A program made the position numbers and the translations under genes. DNA of 21,148 nt from Coptodactyla brooksi (lineage: Eukaryota; Arthropoda; Insecta; Coleoptera; Scarabaeidae). This document shows, one piece after another, positions 10,089 to 18,370 of this stretch (within the stretch, counting starts at the first letter, position 1; every line of letters starts with the position of its first letter). The notes beneath the pieces were generated by a model. The model saw nothing but the letters and a program-made list of their open reading frames with translations. It was not told the DNA's origin and made no database searches. Where the stretch lies: assembly GCA_033557675.1 (NCBI GenBank), contig JAWQRM010000596.1:1-21148 (forward strand). Direction: 5' to 3'.

Positions 10089-10303
10089 TTATTTTTTTGC
10101 GCACAACAAAAAGTGATATTTTAAATGAGCTTTTTGCTTGAAAGCTCTCTTGCACTTCGCGCAAGAAAATTTCCTGGCCACACCACATTCATATGTAACG
10201 TGCCTCCTCAGGTCTCCAAGATATTTATATGAGAGCGGACATTTCAAACAACCAAACTGCTTGTAACCATCGCACACTCTATAGTTCTTGTCACGGTGGA
10301 GCC
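10089..10303 (-). CDS. lola: lola-type alternative 3'-terminal exon, C2HC + C2HC zinc fingers (exon 6, recent duplicate of exon 5)
   Basis: The acceptor TTGTTTATAG ends above 10303. The exon begins GG, then LHRDKNYRVCDGYKQFGC. Finger 1 is C-LK-C-x12-H-VTYE-C. Finger 2 is C-AK-C-x12-H-FLL-C, and the protein ends AKK. All ligands of both fingers are conserved and there is no frameshift, so the copy still looks functional. Thirteen residues differ from exon 5. Changes inside the fingers include R to G before the LRRH motif, R to T in HVRYEC, and G to Y just before the finger 2 histidine. The in-frame ATG upstream of the acceptor is intronic. AATAAA overlaps the stop codon (10088-10093). Confidence 0.88.
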
Positions 10304-10502
10304 CTATAAACAATCAGTGTATGAATAGCAATGAAATAAATACATATTATTACTATTAGTAACAATCATTGTATAATATATAATAAATAATAATAAGCGG
10401 TTATTAATTTGATGAAGGTTCGAAAATATTACCTTAATCTTAACAGAAATGTTTTGTTTTATTCAGGGCATTCAGATAAACAAGTATCAGAATGTTTTCC
10501 TA

Positions 10503-10690
10503 GATGGAACACCCTGTATTTTCGGCTCGATGTATAGCTTTTCATGACAGGTACTTTAACCACCTGAGCTATGCGAGGGTCTCTCTTACTCTTCAGAAAA
10601 TTATCCTCTTGTTTCTCCAGGTTGAAAAACCCAAAGAACTGGATCCCACCGCTGATTTCTCCAAACCAGTACATCTCATCACGTCTCCTT
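10503..10690 (-). mobile_element. tRNA-like repeat, copy 2 (in duplication unit B)
   Basis: The minus strand reads TAGCTCAGGTGG (10571-10560, A-box), then TTAAAGTACCTGTC, and a B-box-like ACATCGAGCC at 10533-10524. The boxes are about 38 bases apart, close to the spacing in real tRNAs. The plus-strand left edge is GGAACACCCTGTA. It is the duplicate of copy 1 and was carried along by the tandem duplication. Confidence 0.55.
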
Positions 10691-10802
10691 ATAAAATATG
10701 AAGAGTGCAACGAAGTACATAAGTGTATAATTTAAATGAATTTACTGTCTTTTCGTGGATTTTTGGTCTACACATGAAATAAGTAATTTCCAATAAGTAA
10801 AT

Positions 10803-10905
10803 CCAAGCAGGAACCGAGCAGCTTTCATGACAAGTACTCTAAGCATCTGAGTTATGAGGTGGTCTCTCCTACTCTTCAGAAAACCACCAATTCCTGCTTG
10901 AAGAT
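10803..10905 (-). mobile_element. tRNA-like repeat, copy 3, bounded by short inverted repeats
   Basis: This insertion is present only in duplication unit B. It is bounded by CAAGCAGGAA (10804-10813) and its exact reverse complement TTCCTGCTTG (10891-10900). Between them lies a shortened copy of the tRNA-like repeat: 'catgacaagtactctaag' and 'ctctcctactcttcagaaaa' match the other two copies. Unit A has no equivalent, so the piece arrived after the duplication or was lost from unit A. Confidence 0.55.
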
Positions 10906-11235
10906 AAATTTATTTTCTTGCTTCAACAAGACAGTAATAAATTACTCATAGGAGCTTAATAAACATATCAAACTTTAACGATATATTACGTATTATTTTT
11001 GGAACTTAAACGTAAATTATTTGTTCACTAACTAGTCAGAATTTGTCATAAAATCAGTACATAAGACTAGAGTAGTATTGAATCAGAATAATTTTCGCCG
11101 ATTTCTTAATGAACTATTTTTTTTATAATTAAGATTTCTATAAGAAATCGACAACTAAAATATCTTATGACAAGAAACTGGACCTCATTATTTAATAAAC
11201 TTAACAATAGGTTTTTTGTTATTTTAATCTAAAAT

Positions 11236-13487
11236 AGATACAGCATAATGTAAGAAACATCTTAATTAATATATTTTATTAATTGTTACATTGTTTATAA
11301 ATTCTCTCTGCACCCTATTTAAAACCAACACTTCCTCATAGAAAATATTTTTTGATTTGAATTTATTCATATTGGATGTTTTACTTATTTATTTTTTTTT
11401 AATATATGAAACTTGCAATGGCAAAAAGTGCACGATGCCTCATTTAAAACAAAACACGCTCTATAAACTAGAACAATTTTTAAACTATCTTGAACATCCA
11501 ATAGATAAACAATACATAACATATGACATAACAATTACATAACATAAATACATAAAATAAACATATATTAGACATTTTTACCTGTAAGTGATCTTATTAA
11601 TGTGGCCAACAAAAACAAATTAACTCACAATTTTTCAATAGTACTATATTTAAACTACAATTCTTTTGAAGGTTTTGTTAGCTACCTCAATTACTTTTAA
11701 TGCAGTTGATTATATGGTTATCTAACTCAGTGGCGTGCGGATGGGGTTTCCTCATTTCCAAAAATAATAAAATTTGAATAAACTTAGCCACTGATGTGAG
11801 TGTTGAAGGTTGTGTTTCTCAATATTTATTCGTTGGTTACTATTGTTTAAAACCTTCTAGCTTTGTCTCAATGTATGCAGATATGTAAAGGTTATTTTCC
11901 AGTAATTGTCGATAGCTTGCATAAGAGAAACCTGGAAGAACTTGGCATTGGTTATCACTTCACAATTACTAAAATGCACATACTTGTTTGTGTTAATTTT
12001 TGGAGACTTTCTTAGATGCACTCTTGGGTATCATTAGTGACTGATTCTGTAAAAATTGTGGGCCAAACTCTTGACTTCTCTTGACAAACACAGTTATTAG
12101 CTTGAAGACAAGTTACAAAATATTCAATCCTTCGCTTATAGTTGCCAAATATTTCACGACCAATAAAGTTTCGTCAGTCAGCTTCTTGTTTCAGCGTAAC
12201 AACAATTGAAAAGCAAATACTAGAATTAATAAAAATGTAAAACAATCATCAAGATTCAATATTAGTATATCCAGGCATGTACTTACACAGAAAAACTCGA
12301 GAAGTTTGACAGGCGACATACAAATGTAATGTCGTCAATGACAGCATTTCGAAAGAAGAAATACAGGTGTCAACAGCAGCGAAACAAAACCTTTATACTG
12401 TATGTGTAATGTAATACTGTCTTTTTTTAGTCACTCTCTTGATTTTAACAGTAAAATGAACAATTAGCGCTAACAATATAGGCAACCATTTATCTGTGAA
12501 CGCAACATGGCTATGTATCACACAGTATTTAACAGTCTAACACATTTGCTGGAATAGTAAAGATAACTTAAGTCTAGGATGTTGGTCTTTACTATTCTCA
12601 AAACCAACACAAGCATAAACCAGTAGTAAAATTAATTAAGTGGCAAAATTATTTTAATTCCAAGTCTACTAATTTGGTTAAATTGGGGAGACAAATTACT
12701 TAGTCTAGTAGCTAAACGAAATGAAAAGACCCATATCATCCGATATTAGATTTGCCCAAAATTGTCATTACACTTATTTATTTCAACAATTAAAAAAACA
12801 AGCCTTATACTGAGTATAATTTATTTAAAAGTGTATACAAAATTTCCGATGATTCGTGGATAGCTTTTGTGTTTTACCAATTTGGGGATGTTATACGATT
12901 ATTAAAGTTGGAAAGAATTAAAGTAAGTATGTGCGTCTGTGAATAATCCGTATTAGTTACTGAATAGTCTGTTTTAGTAAAGTTAATAAACTTAAAAATA
13001 ATGGTTGACTGACAGATAACCATAAAAAGCTATGAATACCTTGAAGATAATATTTGCCAATCCTTAAATATTTGCAACACATCTGGAACCATTCAAAATT
13101 ATCAGTTCACTGAGCACTTAAAGAATTAGCTGTCATTGAATAAGAGTTTCAAAATTAGCTGTCATTGTTTGAAAGCGATAAAGAAACGAAACGTGACATT
13201 AATAAATATGAATTGCCAAAATTCATCCTAAATGTTAAAAATTCAAGTTTGTAATAATTCTAGAATCAACAGCAAATGGGAGGAATTAAAAAAACTAAAT
13301 GTAATAATACTATGTTAGTGTACATTAAAATTTTGTCATTTTGGAAACAAAAAAAGTTTAATTTACAAGATTTACATTAAGTTCTGTTTCACTTACTTTT
13401 TGTAAATGCTCTACGGTACTGAACACAATACTTACAATCATTTATGCTATTTCGACATACTGTTAACTACAGTATGCACATAATTTA
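11236..13487. other. Repeat-poor intronic stretch, no gene recognised
   Basis: Possible small hAT-like remnant at 11729-11794: CAGTGGC at the left and GCCACTG at the right, but the flanking eight bases agree at only five positions. A repeated AATTAGCTGTCATTG occurs at about 13124 and 13154. At 12490 AACGCAACATGGCTATGT matches the left part of the dispersed repeat at 13488. No zinc-finger exon was found on either strand. Confidence 0.45.
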
Positions 13488-13864
13488 CCGGTTTATTTAT
13501 AAACGTAACATGGCTATGTTACATGCATAAATAAGCTCACTGTGTGTTTATGTTGTTTTAACTGAATTTATAAAAAAGATGATTTTCCTCCAAGCAGGTC
13601 AACACATTCTATAGTTGTATAAAACAAATACATTATAACTAATTATTTATTTAAAACAGAAGATACGCTTCTGGCTTAAACTGTATCACGTTAGTTGTTC
13701 GAAAGAGCTTTGATATTCTTAATTTATTAAAGCTATACGAAGCTAGATACGAGACTTTTAATATCTTAGAAATTGAAAAATTGAAACTGAAATTGAAAAA
13801 TTCTTCTTATCTGAAAAATATTATTTTTGCAACAACTGACATTATTTAGTTAAATAATTCATTT
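13488..13864 (+). repeat. Dispersed repeat, copy 1
   Basis: About 375 bp here are clearly related to 17435-17785 in the same orientation. Long shared blocks include TACATGCATAAATAAGCTCA, AAAGAGCTTTGATATTCTTA and TTGCAACAACTGA. Differences are point changes and a few short indels. The copy lacks the inverted-repeat ends that surround the other copy. Confidence 0.85.
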
Positions 13865-14100
13865 TTCATTAAGTCATTTTTCTCCAAATTCAATACAGTA
13901 GCATTTTCTCGTTATGGAATAATAAACAAAATCTGATATAATGGATTTTTTAACTGTTTAAATGTCCGTTAAACTATTTATGGAAAATCTTTGTTAACTC
14001 GTAATATTAACTTTTTCTTAACCAAACATCTTAAAAAGGGGTTAATTATTCCAAACTTTTTTACAAAATTCTCAAATAAGTTTTCATAAAATCAGTGTAC

Positions 14101-14160
14101 GGTCGATAGTCGACACGCACTGAAGATGTCTTGAGTTAGGGAAGGCGAAACGTTTACGTT
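14101..14160 (+). repeat. CTGANGAT-stem-GAAACG motif, copy 1
   Basis: CTGAAGAT (14120-14127) is followed by a five-pair stem GTCTT/AAGGC (14128-14132 with 14142-14146, one G-U pair), then GAAACG. Just upstream is a GTCGA-TAG-TCGAC hairpin (14102-14114). The layout resembles the core of the foldback element at 15 kb and the catalytic core of hammerhead ribozymes, but no cleavage triplet follows GAAAC here. Confidence 0.4.
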
Positions 14161-14214
14161 TAAAATACTAAGTATCAAATTGTCAAAACAAAATACGAGA
14201 TTGTCAAAGTGTAA

Positions 14215-14705
14215 TTTAAAATACATGAGTAATTATGCGTATAATATTAAAAACACTACAAATGCCTGTCGATTAATGTTCATAATTGAATTAAACACGT
14301 ACGGACAATAGAATAATATAAAAGTTAAAAACTGGTGGTACACATTATCCAGACAATATTGCTAAAGGATCTAGTAAATAATAAAAACATTTTTTTTTTC
14401 AAATCTTCCAAGTATTTTATGAACTTAAACAAAATTATTATTTTTTTTTGTGTTTTGCCAGCTTAATGTAAAATGTTGGGATAAATACTGATACGGTTTA
14501 AAATATTAGAAATGTGTGTAAAATTAATTTTTGTAATTGAATTAAAAATGTTCGACTGAAAGAATGATATAAAAATCAAAACTGTTGGTGCACACAAAAT
14601 TGCTATAGAATCTCGTAAACAATAAAAACATTTTTTTGGAAAATGATTTTTTGAAATCTTCCAAAGCTTTGGTGAACTGCACTGAACCAAAGTTATTGTA
14701 GTAAT
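14215..14705 (+). repeat. Diverged tandem repeat, period about 245 bp
   Basis: Copies run about 14215-14445 and 14460-14705. Shared blocks in order are 'gtaattgaattaaa' (cataattgaattaaa in copy 1), 'gaat.atataaaa', 'ggtg.tacaca', 'attgcta', 'aataaaaacattttttt' and 'aaatcttccaa'. The minus-strand frame at 14463-14711 lies wholly in copy 2 and is not credible as a gene. Confidence 0.6.
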
Positions 14706-14742
14706 AAGCAAAATTATTAAGTAGAAGTGTAGGGTAAAAAAT

Positions 14743-14834
14743 GACTGATTGGTATATTTTTCACGAGCTTTTATCTCGTCGGTATGTTTCCAATGATGGA
14801 TAATGTAAATGAGAAAGAAAATATACCAGTTAGT
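14743..14834. mobile_element. Small MITE-like unit with inverted ends
   Basis: The left end CTGATTGGTATATTTTTC is matched, inverted, by GAAAATATACCAGTTAG at the right. Between them is CACGAGCTTTTATCTCGTCGG, which can also fold back. The size is about 92 bp, and no coding capacity is present. Confidence 0.45.
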
Positions 14835-14890
14835 GCTTATTTATTATAAAATGTCAAATAAAGTTGTTTTTTATATAACTGCAACTCTGG

Positions 14891-15079
14891 ATGAAGTTAA
14901 ATAATGTCACCACTAAACCAAAACCGAAAAGCAATTGTTTAGACGAACGCTTCGCTAACCAAGTTAGCGAATTACCTTAACTTGGTTACTCCTGATGATG
15001 CTAACTTGGTTAGCGAAACGTGCGTCGAGCAATTATTTTTTAGTTTTAGTATCGTGGTGATATTGTTTAACTTCGTTAC
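14891..15079 (+). mobile_element. Foldback element with hammerhead-like core in the right arm
   Basis: The left arm (14891-14970) and right arm (14999-15079) are imperfect reverse complements over about 80 bp, from ATGAAGTTAAATAATGTCAC to the matching GTGATATTGTTTAACTTCGT. Each arm holds a perfect six-pair hairpin built from GCTAAC and GTTAGC. The right arm reads CTGATGA (14992-14998), one extra T, the hairpin (15000-15014), GAAA (15015-15018), CGTGC and GTC (15024-15026). The left arm lacks CTGATGA and has GAAG, so only the right arm keeps the core. Confidence 0.55.
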
Positions 15080-15287
15080 TAAGCCAAAGTTTCCAAATCC
15101 ATAACTTTATTAGTAATGTTGAATGTTTATACCTGCTTGAGAAACTAGCTGCAAGTTTTCTAAGCAGTAAGCTAATTTATTGTTAATATATGTTCAACAT
15201 TAATACTGTAAGGGTAGCTGTTCATAAATATTATTTCTCTAAGACATAAGCTACAGCATTATCACAAACTATCAATAGACATTTTAA

Positions 15288-15645
15288 GCTGTAAATGGTT
15301 GGTTTTAAAACTTGTAATGCGTAGATAATACCATCCAAGGATTGGTGAATAGTATCATCAGTGTATCAAAGGACTAGTTATCTTAATAGTAGTATGATAA
15401 GGAATGTGTCGGAGTTTGGTTATTTTATTCTCAACTTCAAAAAATTAACTTTATTGTTGGAATGTCGTTTATGAACATAAAAGATTCCTCCAAGAATTGC
15501 AGGTGGTGTCAAAACTGACATATGTATAATTCAAACTTTACCTTGTAAGCGGTTGGTTTTGAAATTTCAAATGCATTAATAATCTCATATAAAGATTGGC
15601 AAATAGTATCGTCTTCATATCAGAAGATTAATTACTTAAATTTCA
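15288..15645 (+). repeat. Diverged direct repeat, period about 255 bp
   Basis: Copies at about 15288-15385 and 15543-15640 share TGTAA..GGTTGGTTTT, a run of A/T-rich matches, then GATTGG..AATAGTATC and AT.A.A.GA.TA.TTA. Function unknown; the unit is non-coding. Confidence 0.5.
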
Positions 15646-15987
15646 GACAACCATCACTTTTACATCTAATAACTGGGCGCATTCATTGGGTATACAACAG
15701 AAAATAAATAAATAAATAAATAGGTGAAAGTAATTATTCATGTAGATGTTTATCTAAAAGATTTTATCTATATTAACGGATGTTTTAATTCCCATTTGTC
15801 TTAAAAATGGACAAATCTGTATACAGGTTCCTAACCACAAAATGGCACCATATCAGATTAATAAAACCATCTTCCTCAGACTCATACAGGTTGCTATGTA
15901 AAATACTAATAATACTACTTATTTCTTCAGACATAACCTTTACTTCACACGAATGAATTTTTCTCTGGAAAGAACACTGTGGAACCA

Positions 15988-15990
<3 letters not shown>

Positions 15991-16036
<46 letters not shown>
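15991..16036. repeat. TA dinucleotide microsatellite
   Basis: An uninterrupted alternating TA tract of about 45 bases, 160 bp downstream of the exon 7 stop on the minus strand. Likely polymorphic in length. Confidence 0.95.
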
Positions 16037-16040
<4 letters not shown>

Positions 16041-16195
16041 TGTTTATTATATTAATGCTTCCATTTATTTATTAATTTTTATTTATTAATCATATAAATT
16101 TCGGTTAGTTATATATACACTGCACTGACCCTATATTTTAATAATTTTAAAACTACAACTTCTACTCATAACCCTACCTACAGGTTAAATCTACG

Positions 16196-16476
16196 CTATT
16201 CTAACTTCAGTTTGGTTTTCAGAAAATTTCTGGCCGCCTCGTTTCTCCTGTGGACCATTGACATTTTGTGTCGCTGCAAAACGTGGTAGAACTTGCACGC
16301 AAAATCGCAAACGTTGCACCTGTACTTGGGAGCAACGCCACACTCATTTTTCAAATGAGTGTACACGGAAGTTTTATATTTATAGCGTTTTCCGCAGCCA
16401 GGACATATAAATTCGCCGTTCTCGTTTTGGGCTATATGCCTGTTACTCCTGCACTCCATTTTCTTCGGTGATTTAC
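16196..16476 (-). CDS. lola: lola-type alternative 3'-terminal exon, C2HC + C2H2 zinc fingers (exon 7, most proximal)
   Basis: The acceptor, a run of T ending TTTTTAG, lies just above 16476. The exon starts GT, then K-S-P-K-K-M-E-C-R, and runs to TAG at 16196-16198. Finger 1 is C-PG-C-x12-H-LKNE-C. Finger 2 is C-NV-C-x12-H-KMSMV-H, with five residues between the histidines. A basic tail follows (RRNEAARNFLKTKLKLE). It is not a close duplicate of any other exon in the window, so it looks like an older member of the array. Candidate polyadenylation signals on the minus strand lie at 16082-16087 and 16064-16069, about 110 bp past the stop. The plus-strand open frame covering the same bases is a shadow. 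Confidence 0.9.
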
Positions 16477-17117
16477 CTAAAAAAAATCCCAACGTTAGTA
16501 AAACATTAAAACTAAAGAAAAACTTTAAAAAATGTATTTAAAAGTAAAGAATTTATTTACAGCAAGGTAAAATCAACACAGTGGCAGAATCAACAATAAC
16601 ACACAATGGGCATAAGTTTATATACTTTGCTTTAATAAATATAATTTCTTGCTCTTAAAAATATTACAGGATATTATAAAATTCGTGTCACTGCAGTTTA
16701 AAGTTAATTTTATCTGTCATTTAGTAACGTAGTAATAAAATGAGAAAATCTGACATCAAACCGCTAATAACGTTAGCAATAAAATTAAACTAATGCCATA
16801 AAGTAGCGAAATCAGTAGCAAAATATACTAGATCTAAGTTTTAAATTTCCTTTTTCTGTGAAATGGTTAAAACTCTGATATTACAGCGAGAAATAAATTG
16901 TTACCTCATGATTAAAAGGTTTGTATACGTGCTCACCTCCAGTAACATTTGTCATTGTTATCAACTGTAACTTTTGTGTCTAAGCCTTGCTTCATTTTGT
17001 TTTACCTTTTTAGTTTCTTTCTTATATTATATAAATATTTATAATTCAGCTGAAAGATACAAATTTACATTCATATAATATGATATAGAAATATATAATA
17101 TAATATACATTTAATAT
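16477..17117. other. Intron upstream of exon 7, nothing recognised
   Basis: AT-rich sequence upstream of the exon 7 acceptor on the minus strand. No exon, RNA gene or clear transposon end was seen before the inverted-repeat element that begins near 17118. Confidence 0.5.
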
Positions 17118-17434
17118 ATAGGGTGCCCATTATGAAGGGAATATAGTATACATCTCAGTATATATCGACACCAATACCACGAATCTAGATAACCGAGATC
17201 GTAAACTATCTTGATTTATTACCGTAAAAAACATACAAAATAATTATTTTGCGTCAACATACGAAATAAAACAAATGAACAAAATAAACAAAATAAAACA
17301 AATGAACGAAATATAGTGTGCGTCTCTTATAAAGCTTGAAGACAAAACGAAATTAGCAATAAAATGTTTTTCAGCATTTCAGCATCTCTGCGAACCAGTC
17401 TTCAGCAGATCTTTAACATTACCAGTTTCCCTAA

Positions 17435-17785
17435 ACCGTTTCATAAATGCAACATGGCTATATTACATGCATAAATAAGCTCACTGTGTGTTTATGTTGT
17501 TTTAACTGCACTTATAAAAAAGATGGTTTTAGTTCAAGTAGGTCAACATAATCAACATTCTACAGTTGTATAAAACAAATATATTATTTATTTAAAATGG
17601 TAGATATGCTTCTGGTTTAAACTGTATCACATTAGTTATTCGAAAGAGCTTTGATATTCTTAATTTATTAAAGCTATACGAATCTAGATACGATACTTTT
17701 AATAACTTAGAAATTGAAACTGAAATTGAAAAATTCTTCTCATATTATTTTTGCAACAACTGAAATTATTTAGTTAAATAATTCA
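17435..17785 (+). repeat. Dispersed repeat, copy 2 (inside the inverted-repeat element)
   Basis: Same sequence as 13488-13864 with scattered changes. It ends at the TGA that closes the transposase fragment read on the other strand, so its right edge coincides with the point where the transposase reading frame breaks off. Confidence 0.85.
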
Positions 17786-17989
17786 TTCATGTTTCAAAGT
17801 TTTGCTAACTACTGACTGGGTGATTGTTCCTCGATGTGGATAACGCTTATTAAAAATTTCACATACTTCAAATTGTGTCCATTTGCGATCCCCATAACCG
17901 ACCATAATTAAAATTTCCTTGCGTTCAATTTCTGTTAAATGCACTGTTTTTAATTTTCGATGTACCAACGCATTTACATAAACAAGATT
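17783..17989 (-). pseudogene. Transposase fragment, DNA-binding helix-turn-helix only
   Basis: The frame reads VHLTEIERKEILIMVGYGDR, then KWTQFEVCEIFNKRYPHRG and TITQSVVSKTLKHE before TGA. This is the N-terminal helix-turn-helix style found in insect Tc1/mariner-like transposases (DUF4817-like): a helix near LTEIERKEIL, then a recognition-helix region after ITQS. No catalytic DDE domain follows, and the frame stops directly at the edge of the dispersed repeat. There is no ATG at the head; a TGA bounds it upstream. The fragment is a non-functional relic or part of an internally deleted, non-autonomous element. Confidence 0.7.
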
Positions 17990-18370
17990 CTGTCACATTA
18001 ATAGCCTACATTCAATTGTTAAGACATCTCAAGAGATCTCGGGTATCTAGATTCATGTTATTGGTGAAATTAACTTATAAACAGTTTTTACATATTTTGT
18101 GAAAATTTTCTGGTATAAGGGTACTAACATTTTACATCACCGAAAAGAGAAATAAAATCTCTATCAAATGAGTCTAATGAAAAGGTACATTGCTATTTTA
18201 AAAAATTAAAGTGTTATTCGTTACTCATTTGTTTTCTGAAATAAAAACAATTGAATGCTGTCGTATTATGGAAAATAAAATGTTAAACAACTGTTATTTA
18301 AAAATTTTTCTTATATAAAGGCGATATTTACAGAGATATATACTATATTTCATACCTAATGGGCACCTGT

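Larger units (their letters stand above)
8652..11235. repeat. Direct tandem duplication carrying exon 5 / exon 6 (unit A 8652-9869, unit B 9870-~11235)
   Basis: Unit A begins inside exon 4 and contains exon 5 and its upstream flank. Unit B begins with the exon 4 remnant and contains exon 6 and the matching flank. Shared landmarks in the same order are the exon 4 acceptor (8715 and 9933), the exon 5/6 acceptor (9113 and 10303), a tRNA-like repeat (around 9320-9480 and 10503-10690), 'cagaatttgtcataaaatc' (about 9597 and 11038), and 'gtattgaatcagaata' (about 9639 and 11073). Offsets are about 1,190-1,220 bp at the left and grow to the right because unit B holds an extra insertion (10803-10905) and further unaligned sequence. 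The right edge is approximate. Confidence 0.8.
17118..18370. mobile_element. Tc1/mariner-like element with terminal inverted repeats
   Basis: The left end TATAGGGTGCCCATTA (17117-17132) and the right end TAATGGGCACCTGTATA (read on the plus strand near 18357) are inverted copies. The match continues to ATATAGTATA..ATCTC and ATATCG. A second inverted block, CACCAATACCACGAATCTAG through GAGATC, lies at 17169-17200 and matches 18035-18066 inverted (29 of 32 bases). On the left the two blocks are adjacent. On the right they are separated by about 254 bp, so one arm has gained or lost sequence. TA next to the ends fits Tc1/mariner. The interior holds a transposase HTH fragment and copy 2 of the dispersed repeat. 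Confidence 0.8.

Noticed and set aside
10459..10710. Overlapping plus and minus frames near 10.5-10.7 kb
   Set aside because: Same repeat as above, second copy; no independent evidence for a gene.
11729..11794. Possible 66-bp hAT-like MITE (CAGTGGC ... GCCACTG)
   Set aside because: Only seven bases of inverted end match and the flanking 8-mers agree at five of eight positions, so chance is not excluded.
12014..12175. Minus-strand stop-to-stop frame of about 53 codons (RNFIGREIFGNYKRR...)
   Set aside because: No start, acceptor in the right phase or known motif; the cysteines do not fit a zinc finger.
14463..14711. 82-codon minus-strand frame
   Set aside because: It covers one unit of a diverged non-coding tandem repeat, and the other unit is not open.
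15991..16036. Regularly spaced array or CRISPR-like repeat
   Set aside because: It is a simple TA microsatellite; no spacer-repeat structure exists anywhere in the window.
16268..16471. Plus-strand open frame opposite exon 7
   Set aside because: It mirrors the coding exon on the other strand; the zinc-finger signature is only on the minus strand.
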